Shown piece after piece: positions 53,611-62,855 of a stretch of 64,000 bases of DNA (position 1 is the stretch's first letter; each line of letters opens with the position of its first letter). The notes below the pieces were generated by a model. That model was not told the origin of the DNA. It made no database searches and saw only the letters and a program-made list of their open reading frames with translations. Both the position numbers and the translations under genes were made by a program. This DNA is from Azorinus chamasolen. Taxonomy: Eukaryota; Mollusca; Bivalvia; Cardiida; Solecurtidae. The stretch spans positions 74,995,001 to 75,059,000 of the forward strand of contig OY755241.1 of NCBI GenBank assembly GCA_963576725.1, in the 5' to 3' direction.

Positions 53611-54031
53611 ATGCCCCCATAGACGATAGTCGGGGGGCATATTGTTTTTGCCCTGTCTGTCTGTCTGTTTGTCTGTTTGTCTGTTTGTTTGTCAGCAACT
53701 TTAACATTGGTCATAACTTTTGAGCCAGTATAGATAGAGACTTGATATTTGGCATACACATGTATCTCATGAAGCCGCACATTTTGAGGGGTGACGTGTC
53801 AAGGTCAAGGTCATCCTTCAAGGTCAGAGGTCAAATATATGGGTCAAATCGCCGACTTTAACATTGGCCATAACTTTTGGACCAGTAGAGATAGAGACTT
53901 GATATTTGGCATGCTTGTGTATCTCATGAGGCTGCACATTTTGAGGGGTGACATGTCAAGGTCAAGGTCAGAGGTCAAGGTCAGAGGTCAAATATATGAG
54001 GGGGCATAGTGTTTCACAAACACATCTTGTT
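53611..54031 (+). mobile_element. Pearl/Helentron-like element (ATGCCCCC ... GGGGGGCAT family), two units
   Basis: The 5' hairpin is ATGCCCCCATAGACGATAGT with CGGGGGGCAT, then ATTG and (GTCTGTTT)n. TTAACATTGG occurs at 53701 and 53858 (period 157), with GAGACTTGATATTTGGCATA and GGTCAAGGTCA in each unit. The end is GAGGGGGCATAGTGTTTCAC, AAACAC then ATCTTGT. It is nested inside the foldback element. Confidence 0.8.
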
Positions 54032-54059
54032 TACAATTAATATTTACTGATGATGGCGA

Positions 54060-54195
54060 ATACAGATTGCAACTTAAATCATGATGAAAGTAACGCAGAA
54101 AGCTCATTGAGATTTCTGGTTTCTTGTCATCTTGCTTTAAGCATTACCAAACCTTAATTTCAGCTTGCTTTAAGCAGTATTACATTATACATGTA
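54060..54195. repeat. Tc1-type MITE core, diverged
   Basis: ATGATGAAAGTAACGCAGAA ... TCATCTTGCTTTAAGC, the core palindrome of the 57958 and 61417 elements. Confidence 0.45.
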
Positions 54196-54702
54196 ATGCC
54201 CTTCTGGCAATGGAGTAAAGGGTTAATATCGCTAATCTACTGTCTTGTGATTTAGACTATGTCAATAATTTAAACATCACATAGCAGCATTATGAGTTTC
54301 TTATTTTACTTGGGAAGAGATTGTTGGTTTAAGTTTGTTATTTGAAGTTGTGATTTCAACTTTTATCAAGGCGTACTGTATTCGTTTATTGTTCTGTTAC
54401 TTTTAGAGAGTTATAAATGTATAAATCATCAAATTCACCATATATTTGGTGTTATGCTTTCACTTCATTCAGTTGAATGCGTTTGGCAGCTGTGCTCGCT
54501 TATAGGCTGTGCCTATTTCATATTAACCCAATTATGTTAACATGTGGGGTTTTGTCCACCTTGACACATTTGGCAGTGGGTTTGTGTCCTATGGGGTATT
54601 GTCCTGTGGGGTTACGTCCTAGTGGGGTTACGTCCTAGTGGGGTTTTGTCCGTACCCCACTGAACAGATGATGAGTTACTCAGAGTCTTACTAGGGTCAA
54701 AT

Positions 54703-55041
54703 ATGTGTGACTCTCATTTTTCTGTTTGTTTTCAACGAACTAAAGCAATGCTTATTTCATTTATTTTGCAGACTACATTTTTGAAGCGGACGATAATTCA
54801 GTATAATGAGGGTCAAATGTTTTGGTCATACATTAAAACAATGATCGCTTTGCGTGCTCTACAATGTACGGAAACTACCCTGGTGTTTCAGCGCAGGGGG
54901 GGGTCATTGATTTATGGTCATCATTGTGTTAATTATTTGGTCATCAATAAAGTTCCGACAACTTTAAAGAAAGTCTTATCGGGTATTTCCTCTCTTTTGC
55001 GACTATCAAGATGTCACAGCTCATTGGTTCAGTATCTTTAA
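54703..55041 (+). other. Unrecognised open frame
   Basis: A 112-codon frame (MCDSHFSVCFQRTKAMLISF ...) just right of the foldback element. No domain is recognised and it has no convincing link to the host gene. The GGGGGG run inside it (54894) makes coding unlikely. Confidence 0.15.
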
Positions 55042-55213
55042 GACCCACCCATTGAAAAAGATAAGCCAATCAACTGTCACCTATAGGCGTGTCAATCACC
55101 AATAATTGATGTTGCTCTTCATAATTGATGAGCGGTCATCTATATTTCCCACAATATTAAATATAGAATGAATGGGTATTTTGTATTCAAAATTTATTCA
55201 TATTGTACTTTAA

Positions 55214-55455
55214 CCCTTTCCCTCATATGAACGTGTTTTCACGCAATTGCAAACAGAGAAGGGTCTTTTCTGACCTCTTAGAGGAGCCGTCTGATCAGGG
55301 TCTGCTCTGTTTGCTAATAGAATTTGGTAAATATATTTCTTTGCTTTTTTAAATAGCTGCAATGTTCCCCCTCCCATATTTCATTTATAACTATTTTTGT
55401 CCATGAATATTCAGTAGGTATTGAAATTTTGAATAAACATAGAACAGGGAAAGGG
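55214..55455. mobile_element. TTAA-flanked MITE with internal hairpin, complete copy
   Basis: TTAA (55210-55213), CCCTTTCCCTCATATGAACG ... hairpin 55249-55314 ... TTCAGTAGGTATTGAAATTT ... AGGGAAAGGG, TTAA (55456-55459). It has the opposite internal orientation to 12918-13159. The left hairpin arm is damaged (GAAGGGTCTTTTC) while the right arm is intact. Confidence 0.82.
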
Positions 55456-55889
55456 TTAAATAAAACAATCTCTATAAGCTTGAAATTGATGTCGGTGAGG
55501 GTTTGACGTTAGGTTTAAAACCAGTCAATGTTATTTTACATGTATTATTTTTTTACAAGTATTATTTTAAGAAATTGTGAATACAAGATATCGATCAATG
55601 CTATCAGACCGGGACAAGGCCTTATAGACCAGTTATATTGAGTTATTCTGTTGTTGTCGTGGAGACATAGCATGCTACGAGCACCTGTGAATCAATACAG
55701 GGGGCACTGTATTAAAATGGAATATTTATCATGTTTTAGACTTTGTTATTGTCTGATACATAATTAATAAGCCCATAATATATTTCCTCACCGTCCCTGT
55801 CCCTCTCTTTATGTACAATTGTTGTTGTTTCTAAGAAGTCCTCTTCCCCAAGTAAACATTTACAATGATACGCAATCACAAGGCCAGAA

Positions 55890-56110
55890 TGGACGTCAAA
55901 ATCTATCTCTCCCCGTCTCTCTCTCTCCGTCTTTCTCTCTCCCCTTTCTCTCCCTCTCTGTCTGTCTGTCTCTCTCTGTCTCTCTCTCTGTCCCTATCTG
56001 TCTCTCTCTGTCTGTGTGTCTCTGTGTGTGTCTCTGTGTGTGTCTCTTTCTGTCTCTGTCTCTTTCTCTCTGTGTGTGTCTCCCTCTCTTCATTCTCCCT
56101 CTCTCTCTCC

Positions 56111-56153
<43 letters not shown>

Positions 56154-56155
56154 CG
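55890..56155 (+). repeat. (CT)n/(TCTG)n microsatellite
   Basis: About 260 bp of pure and interrupted CT, TCTG and TGTC repeats. Frames of up to 156 codons (Ser/Leu/Cys only) cross it and are artefacts. Confidence 0.92.
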
Positions 56156-56275
56156 CAGATATGAATGAATTACGTATTACTATCTATCATGTCAACTTTT
56201 ATATTGGTAATGGATACAGTAATAATTTCCCCAGGACGAATGGCAATATATGCTTGACAGATCCTATAAGAAACC

Positions 56276-56335
56276 AATGTACACCCTGATCATACAGCCT
56301 CTAAGAGCTGTCTGATCTGGGTCTGCACTGTTTTT
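56276..56335. repeat. GCAAACAG palindrome family, partial
   Basis: TGTACACCCTGATCATACAG pairs with CTGTCTGATCTGGGTCTGCA. The outer ends are lost. Confidence 0.55.
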
Positions 56336-57040
56336 AATTTGCGTTAATATATGCTACTAGTATGAAAAGGGTTAATATGACTTAAATGAATAACATTACG
56401 ATCGCAACTTTGAACTCATCTGAAAGACAACGACATACCAATATTTGGCTATCTGTTATTTCAGGTGGGTGTTTTATACAGAGTATTGTTTTACGCAGGC
56501 GACTGCTTTGCGCTGTTTCAAAATAAATTAAAATACAATAAGCTACAATAGTTTTCATCTTAATTCTGATATCAACTTAAATATTGAAACTGCACTACAT
56601 GGTCGGTTAAACAAGAATAGCTGTAACAGTATAGATTATTAGTGTAGATGCGTAGTATTAGTGTATTAGTGTAGATGCGTTTCGAACTTAATAATTATTT
56701 AATCAACTGTTTGCCTCTCTTCTTCGAATGATACACCAGTTCAACCCTTTACTCCATAGGTGCTCATTATAGTGCGTTAATCTATTTCTCCACTCAAAAA
56801 TAGTTCCACTTGATACATTCATGAATATGCGCCATAGGAAATATTTCTATATCACAGTAGACGGTAGCTTAAAGCAGGCTGAGAAAAACGCAAAATGGTC
56901 CCATTCAGCCTGTTTGAAGCAAACATCTGTCATCAATACTGAACAGAAACTATGGAGTAAATTGTTAAGGTTTCAAAAAGAAGTATTTCAAGGAGTAAAC
57001 AAATAATGGTTTTCCCGAGATACAACTCTCCACCCTTTTA

Positions 57041-57279
57041 CCCTTTCCCTCATATAAACGTGTTTTCACGCATTTGCTAAGAGAATAGACCTAGATCAGA
57101 CCGCTCCTAGAGGAACCGTCTGATCAGGGTCTACTCACTTTGCTAATAGAATAGAATTTGCATTCCTAAAATGTCTACAATGCTCCACCTTCCATAATTC
57201 ATTATCACTATTTTGTCCATGAATATTCAGTAGGTACATTTGTATTGAAATTTGGAACAAATATAGAACAGGGAAAGGA
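57041..57279. mobile_element. TTAA-type MITE with internal hairpin, near-complete copy
   Basis: CCCTTTCCCTCATATAAACG ... hairpin 57076-57143 ... ATATTCAGTAGGTACATTTG ... AGGGAAAGGAA. The left flank is TTTA, a change from TTAA. It contains a 7-bp insertion (CATTTGT) relative to 55214-55455. Confidence 0.78.
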
Positions 57280-57675
57280 ATAATACGCGCGTGGGGTCGA
57301 AACAAATATGACCAAGTGCTCCTGACATCTATAATCTCTGCGCTACGCTTTTTCTGAAAATCAGATTGTGAAAACAATTGCTGCTGATATTTTGTATCTA
57401 TTTCTCGAGCATTTACAGTCTGGTAATCGTTAAAATCTTATATAAAGTATAGATTTAACAGAAAGAAACCGTTTCAGTCTATGGTTTTGGGTGAAGGCTA
57501 TCTATTTACGCATGCTATCTAATTTCATTTTGAATTCTAGATCTGACAGTATATTCAATATGCGTTTCTTCAGTTGAAAAAAAAATGCACATGTGTATTT
57601 ATATATACATGTAAGCTTTTGTATAAAACTTAGCTAAATAATTTATACCTAAATCGATTAAACGACTGCCAGTCA

Positions 57676-57902
57676 TAAAGGTAGTGTCCGCGGTGATGCC
57701 TCGCAATCCACGCTGATATCAGCACGGATGGCGATGGCTCCGCGGCGGTAATATCCCGTAGGGTAAATTGCGGTCCGTGGTGGACACAGAATTTGTCCGC
57801 GATGATCCATAAAAATTGTCCGTGCTGGAAACCCGCGCTCAATTAATTTTGTCCGCGCTGGTAAAACGGAAAACAAAAAGTCCGCTGGGCCTGTACTGTA
57901 CA
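57676..57902. repeat. GC-rich dispersed element (TACAGTACA ... GCGGAC), copy 2, inverted
   Basis: Minus-strand start TACAGTACAGGCCCAGCGGA, then CTTTTTGTTTTCCG and repeated GCGCGGACAAA / AGCACGGACAA words. Only the first 40 bp align closely with 45642-45895. The rest is the same set of sub-repeats in another order, like the arms of foldback elements. Confidence 0.62.
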
Positions 57903-57957
57903 TTGCTTGTTATTCAAAGCACTCTCTCAAATCATACCGTCTACTGAATTGACATTA

Positions 57958-58162
57958 CAGTGAAACTTCTCTACAACGGCCACTAAATTACATCAAGTAT
58001 TTTGCGTTAAATGCAGGTGGCTGCTTAAATCAAGGTGAAAGTAAAACAGAACGCTCCTATATGATCATTCTGTTTTACTATCATCTTGCTTTAAGCAGCC
58101 ACCTGCCCTACATACCAACTAATTAACATAATTTAGTGGCCGTTATAGAGATTGTTTTACTG
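57958..58162. mobile_element. Tc1-type MITE with nested palindrome, copy 1
   Basis: CAGTGAAACTTCTCTACAAC ... inverted end GTTATAGAGATTGTTTTACTG, about 45-bp terminal repeats (GGCCACTAAATT / AATTTAGTGGCC). The nested inner palindrome is GCAGGTGGCTGCTTAA ... TTAAGCAGCCACCTGC. CAGT ends are usual for Tc1/mariner derivatives. The expected TA is present only on the left in this copy. Confidence 0.75.
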
Positions 58163-58457
58163 CATTGTTCAATGACGAATCAGTGACAACTTTTGTAAGC
58201 ACTGGATCTATAGGCTCGTCAGTATCCACAACGTTGGAACAAAACCAGGACGAATCAAACTTAGGTTTCTTCATTTTCTACTGACAGATATTTACTCAAA
58301 CAGGAATATCATAAAAATGTGTTTTTGAAATGGTTTCCTAATCATGAAATACCTTTTTTCAACTTTCTTGGTTTTCTGATACTGTAATGCCGTTGTTAAC
58401 CTTTCTATGTCCACTTTTTCCATTGTCATATTTATGGCTCGGCGTCCACTTCTATAG

Positions 58458-58630
58458 ATGAGTTGACATTCCGCCATTTTGGGGAAATCGAGAGTGAAGT
58501 TGACATGCGAGCCGAGGTGGCGCTTCTGTCTCGTAATATAAAAATAGAAGGTGAAATGTCACGTGACTGTCCGCCAAGTAATGGTAACTGTGGAAGCATT
58601 CCGTATGATACGTATGGTGGCCATATAAAG
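58458..58630 (+). CDS. CEMIP: CEMIP/TMEM2-like gene, exon g (VDMRAEVALLSRN block)
   Basis: Acceptor CCACTTCTATAG, donor AAAG|GTAATT; phase 1 in, phase 0 out, 173 nt. It encodes LTFRHFGEIESEVDMRAEVA, LLSRNIKIEGEM and SIPYDTYGGHIK. The VDMRAEV-LLSRNI motif is almost invariant in CEMIP and TMEM2, as is the FGGHIK end, so this is the strongest family identifier in the window. The CDCPP-like segment SRDCPPSNGNC matches the Cys-containing loop of the family. The junction with exon f gives ...IKLE-D-ELTFRHFG, in register with homologues. Confidence 0.93.
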
Positions 58631-58761
58631 GTAATTATAATTATTAACCTGTAGCACGCTAGTCCCAGTATTAAGCAACAACCTGCTTTCACAGAATTGT
58701 GTAGTTGCATTAGCGAGACTGCTGTACCATTTAAACTCTTCATCCCATATATGGAACAAAG

Positions 58762-58829
58762 GCAAACAGTGTAGACCTAGATCCGAGGGAAAAGGGAGGA
58801 GTCCTCTGGTCTGGGTGCACACTGTTTGC
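58762..58829. repeat. GCAAACAG palindrome family, variant
   Basis: GGCAAACAGTGTAGACCTAG ... CTGGGTGCACACTGTTTGC with a GAGGGAAAAGGGAGGAGTCC centre. Confidence 0.6.
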
Positions 58830-59264
58830 TATACTAACCAATGCCAAATGTTGTCATTAGGACATATTTCATTTTGCAGGATTTCTTGGGATATTAGGAA
58901 TAAAACCTGGATGAGTTTAAAATTTTAATTTGGACGAGTTTATGTAACAAATATGGGAGATTAATGTCATGGTGCAGATTTATGGGAGTTAGATCATTGT
59001 GCAGGGTTTTCAGTTTATTCTTAGGTTTCTTCGTAGTGTTGCACAATTATCTATATCATTTTTCAACGGTATCTCGACTTTTCCAAAGGAAACAAAATCA
59101 TTATTCTGACAAACAATAACAAAGCATGGAAACAGACAGCAACGGGTATAGAGGACAATTGTTTGGTGTGTTCAATGTTAAACCTACATCACAGATGATA
59201 TTGAATAATTGTTTGATGCACTTCATGTTTATTTTAGATGACATTGTTTGCGTTTTATTTACAG

Positions 59265-59337
59265 ATAATACAAAACTTCAACTCCGTCGTCATTGATGGA
59301 GCAGAATTAGAGCACATGGGACAACGAACTGACATGG
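59265..59337 (+). CDS. CEMIP: CEMIP/TMEM2-like gene, exon h
   Basis: Acceptor TTTTATTTACAG, donor ATGG|GTAAAA; phase 0 in, phase 1 out, only 73 nt. It encodes FNSVVIDGAELEHMGQRTDM, matching the G-K-VHL-GVELKHMGQQ block that follows GGHIK in the family. The HMGQ motif is conserved. Confidence 0.9.
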
Positions 59338-59384
59338 GTAAAACATTATCATTCAGATCAATCTCTGACAGTACCGTACCGTAA

Positions 59385-60120
59385 AGACAGCACTTTATAA
59401 TTATGAAACAATCTCATTTTCTTACAGTAGGGTAAAATAAAAACATCATACTGTTATTATCACACATGACTGTCCCTCACAGCTCCCTAAAGCGGACACT
59501 TCTTTATTACCACACAAAACCATCCCTTACAGAATCATAAAGCCAAGACTTAATAATTTTCACACAAAACCGTCTTACCTTACTGTAAAGCCAACCCTTT
59601 ATAAGAATCACACAAACCTGTCTCACAGTACCGTTAACACGTTGTAACAACCACACAAAACCGTCTCTGATAGAGCTTAAAACTTCATAACTATAACACT
59701 AAGCCATCTCTAACAGCACGGACAAGAACACATTTCATAATTATCACACAAAACTGTCTCTAACAGCATCGACAAGAGAACATTTCACAATTATCACACA
59801 ACACAATCTGTAATAGTACCGCAAAGCCAATGCTTCATAATTATGTAAATTTAATGCAATATACTTTCCACGCAAAATAGTCTCTTACGGTATCATAAAA
59901 CGAACACTTCGTTATTGTCATGCACACCTTCTCTTACAGTTAAGTAAAACAAAATCTTCATAATTTTCACACAAAAAACCCGTCTCTGACAATATCGAGA
60001 AGCTAGTATTTCGTAGTTATCACGCAAACATTCTTACAGTGCCGCAAAGTGAACACTTCACAAAACCGCACAAAACCGTTCCTTACATAACCGTAAAGCG
60101 AACATTTCTTAATTATGTTT
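59385..60120 (+). repeat. Degenerate tandem repeat, units about 55-65 bp
   Basis: The phrase TCATAATTATCACACAAAAC ... CGTCTCTNACAGTACCGTAA recurs at least ten times with substitutions and small indels. It fills most of the intron between exons h and i. The unit is unrelated to the 151-168-bp units elsewhere. Confidence 0.8.
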
Positions 60121-60244
60121 GATTATATTTATATATTAATATACTGATCTCGATAATTAATTACAATACCTGACTGGTATACCATCTGACCAGAAGTTAT
60201 AATGTGTATCATAATATAGTGAATAAATCATGCCGTTTATAAGA

Positions 60245-60345
60245 ACATGTGGCTGCTTAATACAGGAAGTAGGTAATGCAGAAAGCTCATAGAGAAGCTT
60301 TCTTGATAACTTCTGTTCTGCATTAAGCTACCACTTTCCTTAAGA
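60245..60345. repeat. Tc1-type MITE core, diverged
   Basis: ATGTGGCTGCTTAATACAGG ... TTCTGCATTAAGCTACCACT around AAAGCTCATAGAGAAGCTTT. It lies 50 bp upstream of exon i. Confidence 0.55.
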
Positions 60346-60392
60346 ACGCAGAATTGGACTGATGTTTTGAATGTTGCTATTGTTTGTTTTAG

Positions 60393-60538
60393 GATTCTAC
60401 CCAATCCACTTCCACATGTGTCTCGACGTCACGGGAAAACAAGCGCTTGTCAGACGTAACAGTATCCATGACTCACTTTCACGTGCGGTTGCAGTGCAGG
60501 GGACATATGGAACTTCTACCTCGCAACCCGGTGTAGAG
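60393..60538 (+). CDS. CEMIP: CEMIP/TMEM2-like gene, exon i (YPIHFH block)
   Basis: Acceptor TTGTTTGTTTTAG; phase 1 in. It encodes FYPIHFHMCLDVTGKQ, ALVRRNSIHDSLSRAVAVQG and TYGTSTSQPGVE. YPIHFH and the SIH-SFSR-V-VHG-NG pattern are typical of the beta-helix region of CEMIP/TMEM2. I place the donor at GAG|GTATTC (phase 0), a weak site. An alternative is a few codons earlier. If no donor is used here the frame ends at 60565, which would truncate the protein well short of the family length. No further exon is recognised before 64000. Confidence 0.82.
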
Positions 60539-60732
60539 GTATTCCCATTAGATCTATCAGACTAAATGATATACCGACGTAACACTAAAAGCAACAATTG
60601 CACATATCCAAATGATGAAAAATAAAGTTTGTTTAAATCTTTAGCAGAAATTCTATATGAAATTCTATAAAGACACCATGCACAAGTACATTTTGACCAT
60701 GGTAGATTCATAGGGATACTTGCTTGGTAAAC

Positions 60733-60795
60733 AAACAGGGCATATTCTAATCAGATGGCTCCTATAGAAGCCATTTTATCTGGGTCTGCTCTATT
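60733..60795. repeat. GCAAACAG palindrome family, diverged
   Basis: ACAAACAGGGCATATTCTAA pairs with TTATCTGGGTCTGCTCTATT around CTCCTATAGAAGC. Confidence 0.6.
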
Positions 60796-60951
60796 TACAA
60801 GTGATTCACAAGTGCTGAAAACGCAAAAGCATTAAAATGACAGTTGAAAATTGATGCATAGTAAATGCAATACAGAAAAGACATTTCTGCATTACTCTTG
60901 TTCTGCATTAATCTACCCATTGATGTTCATACCTAAGTTATGACTTATTAA

Positions 60952-61184
60952 AGCATTTCCTTCACATAAACGTGTTTTCACATATTTGCAAACAGAGCAG
61001 ACCAAGATCAGGGGCTCCTATAGAAACCCTTTGATCAGGGTCTGCCCTGTTTGCTAATGGAATTTGTTTCTTTACTTTCTAAAATGGTTACATTGACCTA
61101 TCTTTCACATTTCGTTGTAACTATTTTTGCCATAAATATTCAGTAAGTATAGAAGTTTGGAATAAATATATAACAGGGGAAGTG
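60952..61184. mobile_element. TTAA-flanked MITE with internal hairpin
   Basis: TTAA (60948-60951), GCATTTCCTTCACATAAACG ... hairpin 60988-61054 ... AACAGGGGAAGTG, TTAA (61185-61188). The terminal CCC/GGG has decayed on both sides. Confidence 0.72.
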
Positions 61185-61227
61185 TTAATACATATCCTGC
61201 CAGAGAAGATCTTGCATTTGCAAACAG

Positions 61228-61283
61228 CTTGGATCAAGACGAGGCTCTGGGTAATTTGGCGTCTCATCAGAATTCAAGCTGTT
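61228..61283. repeat. Palindrome of the GAGACGCCGAGTAACTCGG family, diverged
   Basis: TTGGATCAAGACGAGGCTCT ... TTTGGCGTCTCATCAGAATT, ending AAGCTGTT. Confidence 0.55.
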
Positions 61284-61416
61284 GACACACGGTCAGATAT
61301 AGTTCGATTTTGACCCATGAGCTGTGACCTTTAGGACCCGTCCACCGTCGAGGTAAAACACGTCACAATCCATGTATTTGTTACCTGTGGTAATACAGAC
61401 AAGTAATAAGCATATA

Positions 61417-61615
61417 CAGTAAAACCCCTCTATAAAGGCCATTAAATTGTGTTAATTAGTTGGTACTTAGGGCAGGTGGCTGCTAAAAGCAAGGTGAAAT
61501 TAAAACAGAACGCTCCTAGCGTTCTGATTAACTTTCACATTGCTTTAAGCAGCCACCTGCCTTTAACACAAAATACTTGATGTAATTTAGTGGCCGTTAT
61601 AGATAGGTTTTACTG
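61417..61615. mobile_element. Tc1-type MITE with nested palindrome, best copy
   Basis: TA (61415-61416), then CAGTAAAACCCCTCTATAAA ... inverted end CGTTATAGATAGGTTTTACTG, then TA (61616-61617): a 199-bp element with a TA duplication. The nested inner palindrome GGGCAGGTGGCTGC ... GCAGCCACCTGCC has an AACGCTCCTAGCGTT centre. The TA target and CAGT ends place it with Tc1/mariner-derived MITEs. Confidence 0.82.
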
Positions 61616-61617
61616 TA

Positions 61618-62600
61618 TATACTAATACCGCACGATTACTACGAGCTTCTTGTGACAACCATTGTCCACTTAACCATAAATTAGAATGGTTGCAACTTCT
61701 TTAAATAGAAAAGTGCAGTCACGGCTCAGCACTCGAAATCGAACTATAGCTTAAAGTCATAATATCGCTCAAAATCATGTTAAAATCGCGTATTTTCTAT
61801 CATGGATGTATTATCTCCGATACAAATAACCGTGGAATCCGTTTTAATAACACTGTTTTGTGTAACCAGTTGTTAGTAATTAGCTTATGAATGTGTTGAT
61901 ATTTGATAGTGTTGTCACCACACTATAAGCTTTTGTTTACATTTTGAAAACATTTCGGCTTGCCGCGGAAAATCTCGATTGGTGTCGGGAGGTCACGTGG
62001 GTGAATAATTAATTTCTGATATAAACACAACAACATGGCGGCCGGAGGCTGGCAGGGCGTAAGAGAAATTCGGTGAATTCGCCAACAGAGAGAAAAAGTC
62101 GGCGACAAGATTCCTATAAAATGATTAACAGAGTCTGGGATATATAAGAAGACTAATTTGAACGCTGGAGGATATTTAAAGACGGCATCGGTGTGAAAAC
62201 AGATTCAGAAATGGCCAGATTTCTACCCAGTTACAAACCAAACCACGATACATTCATCTGTTTTTCTCTCTGGTTGAGTACATGTTTGTATTTATAGATG
62301 AAATCCAATTGATATGTTTATAAATAAACTTTAAATGTGTGTTATTTAATCTTAATTGCACAGCTCATTTGCATAAAGAGACTTACTCATGGAGTAACTT
62401 CGACACATGTGATTTCGCCCACAGACATGTCAATATTTATAATGGTAGATCTACAGTATACGCATTAACAGTTTCTGTAGTGCCCAGAAATCCGAGTTTC
62501 ATATATTAGTTGAACACAGACAATAAAATGTCACTTGTAAATATTTCGGATATGGTTGATATTAGTCCACGTGTGTGTAATGTATGTATCCATTCTAAAT
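61618..62600. other. Non-genic stretch
   Basis: No exon of the CEMIP-like gene is recognised. 61920-62060 is locally GC-richer (AACAACATGGCGGCCGGAGG) and might be promoter-like. I have no evidence for a gene starting there. Confidence 0.35.
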
Positions 62601-62855
62601 GTATCGAGCTACTTTCGGTTTTGGGCGATATCCCAGCAGACGGCAACTATCACAAAATTAGCATGTCGTCATATAACTCATTGATGAGCCTCCTAGGCTG
62701 ACATCAGTCTTTCATTATTTTTCTGAATAATCATCATTGGGATTAGTCTCATTAATGAACTGTAAGACAGCTTGCTAATTTTGTGATGGTTGCCGTCTTA
62801 CAGCAGGGATATCGTTAAAACCGAAAGTAGCTCGATATCACCATTTAGAGTATAA
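62600..62855. repeat. About 255-bp inverted repeat with about 65-bp arms
   Basis: The left arm is TATCGAGCTACTTTCGGTTT, then GATATCCCAGCAGACGGCAA, then ATCACAAAATTAGCA. The right arm is the inverse in the same order. One arm alone recurs at 25254-25315. A 63-codon frame over the left arm (62510-62701) is not called as a gene. Confidence 0.75.

Larger units (their letters stand above)
50354..54658. mobile_element. 4.3-kb foldback element with sub-repeated ends and cargo
   Basis: The left end is GGGTGTAGGGCAAAACCCC then (ACTAGGACGTAACCCC)n. The inverted right end is GGGGTACGGACAAAACCCC then the same sub-repeats, about 55 bp near identical and about 120 bp recognisable. The flanks ACTGAACAG (50345-50353 and 54659-54667) are identical 9-mers, i.e. 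an 8-9-bp target duplication. The interior has an AT-rich region, a two-copy 191-bp tandem repeat, a reading frame at 52691-53230, a pearl-like element (53611-54031) and a MITE remnant. The whole lies in the 13.3-kb intron of the CEMIP-like gene. Confidence 0.72.

Noticed and set aside
55819..56289. 156-codon Ser/Leu/Cys-rich frame
   Set aside because: It is a (CT)n/(TCTG)n microsatellite read as protein.
61920..62110. Promoter or first exon of a gene at the GC-richer ATGGCGGCCGGAGG patch
   Set aside because: A short frame and local composition alone are not enough, and no downstream exon could be linked to it.
62510..62701. Small 63-codon gene
   Set aside because: It coincides with one arm of an inverted repeat that also occurs at 25254. 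No start or splice evidence.
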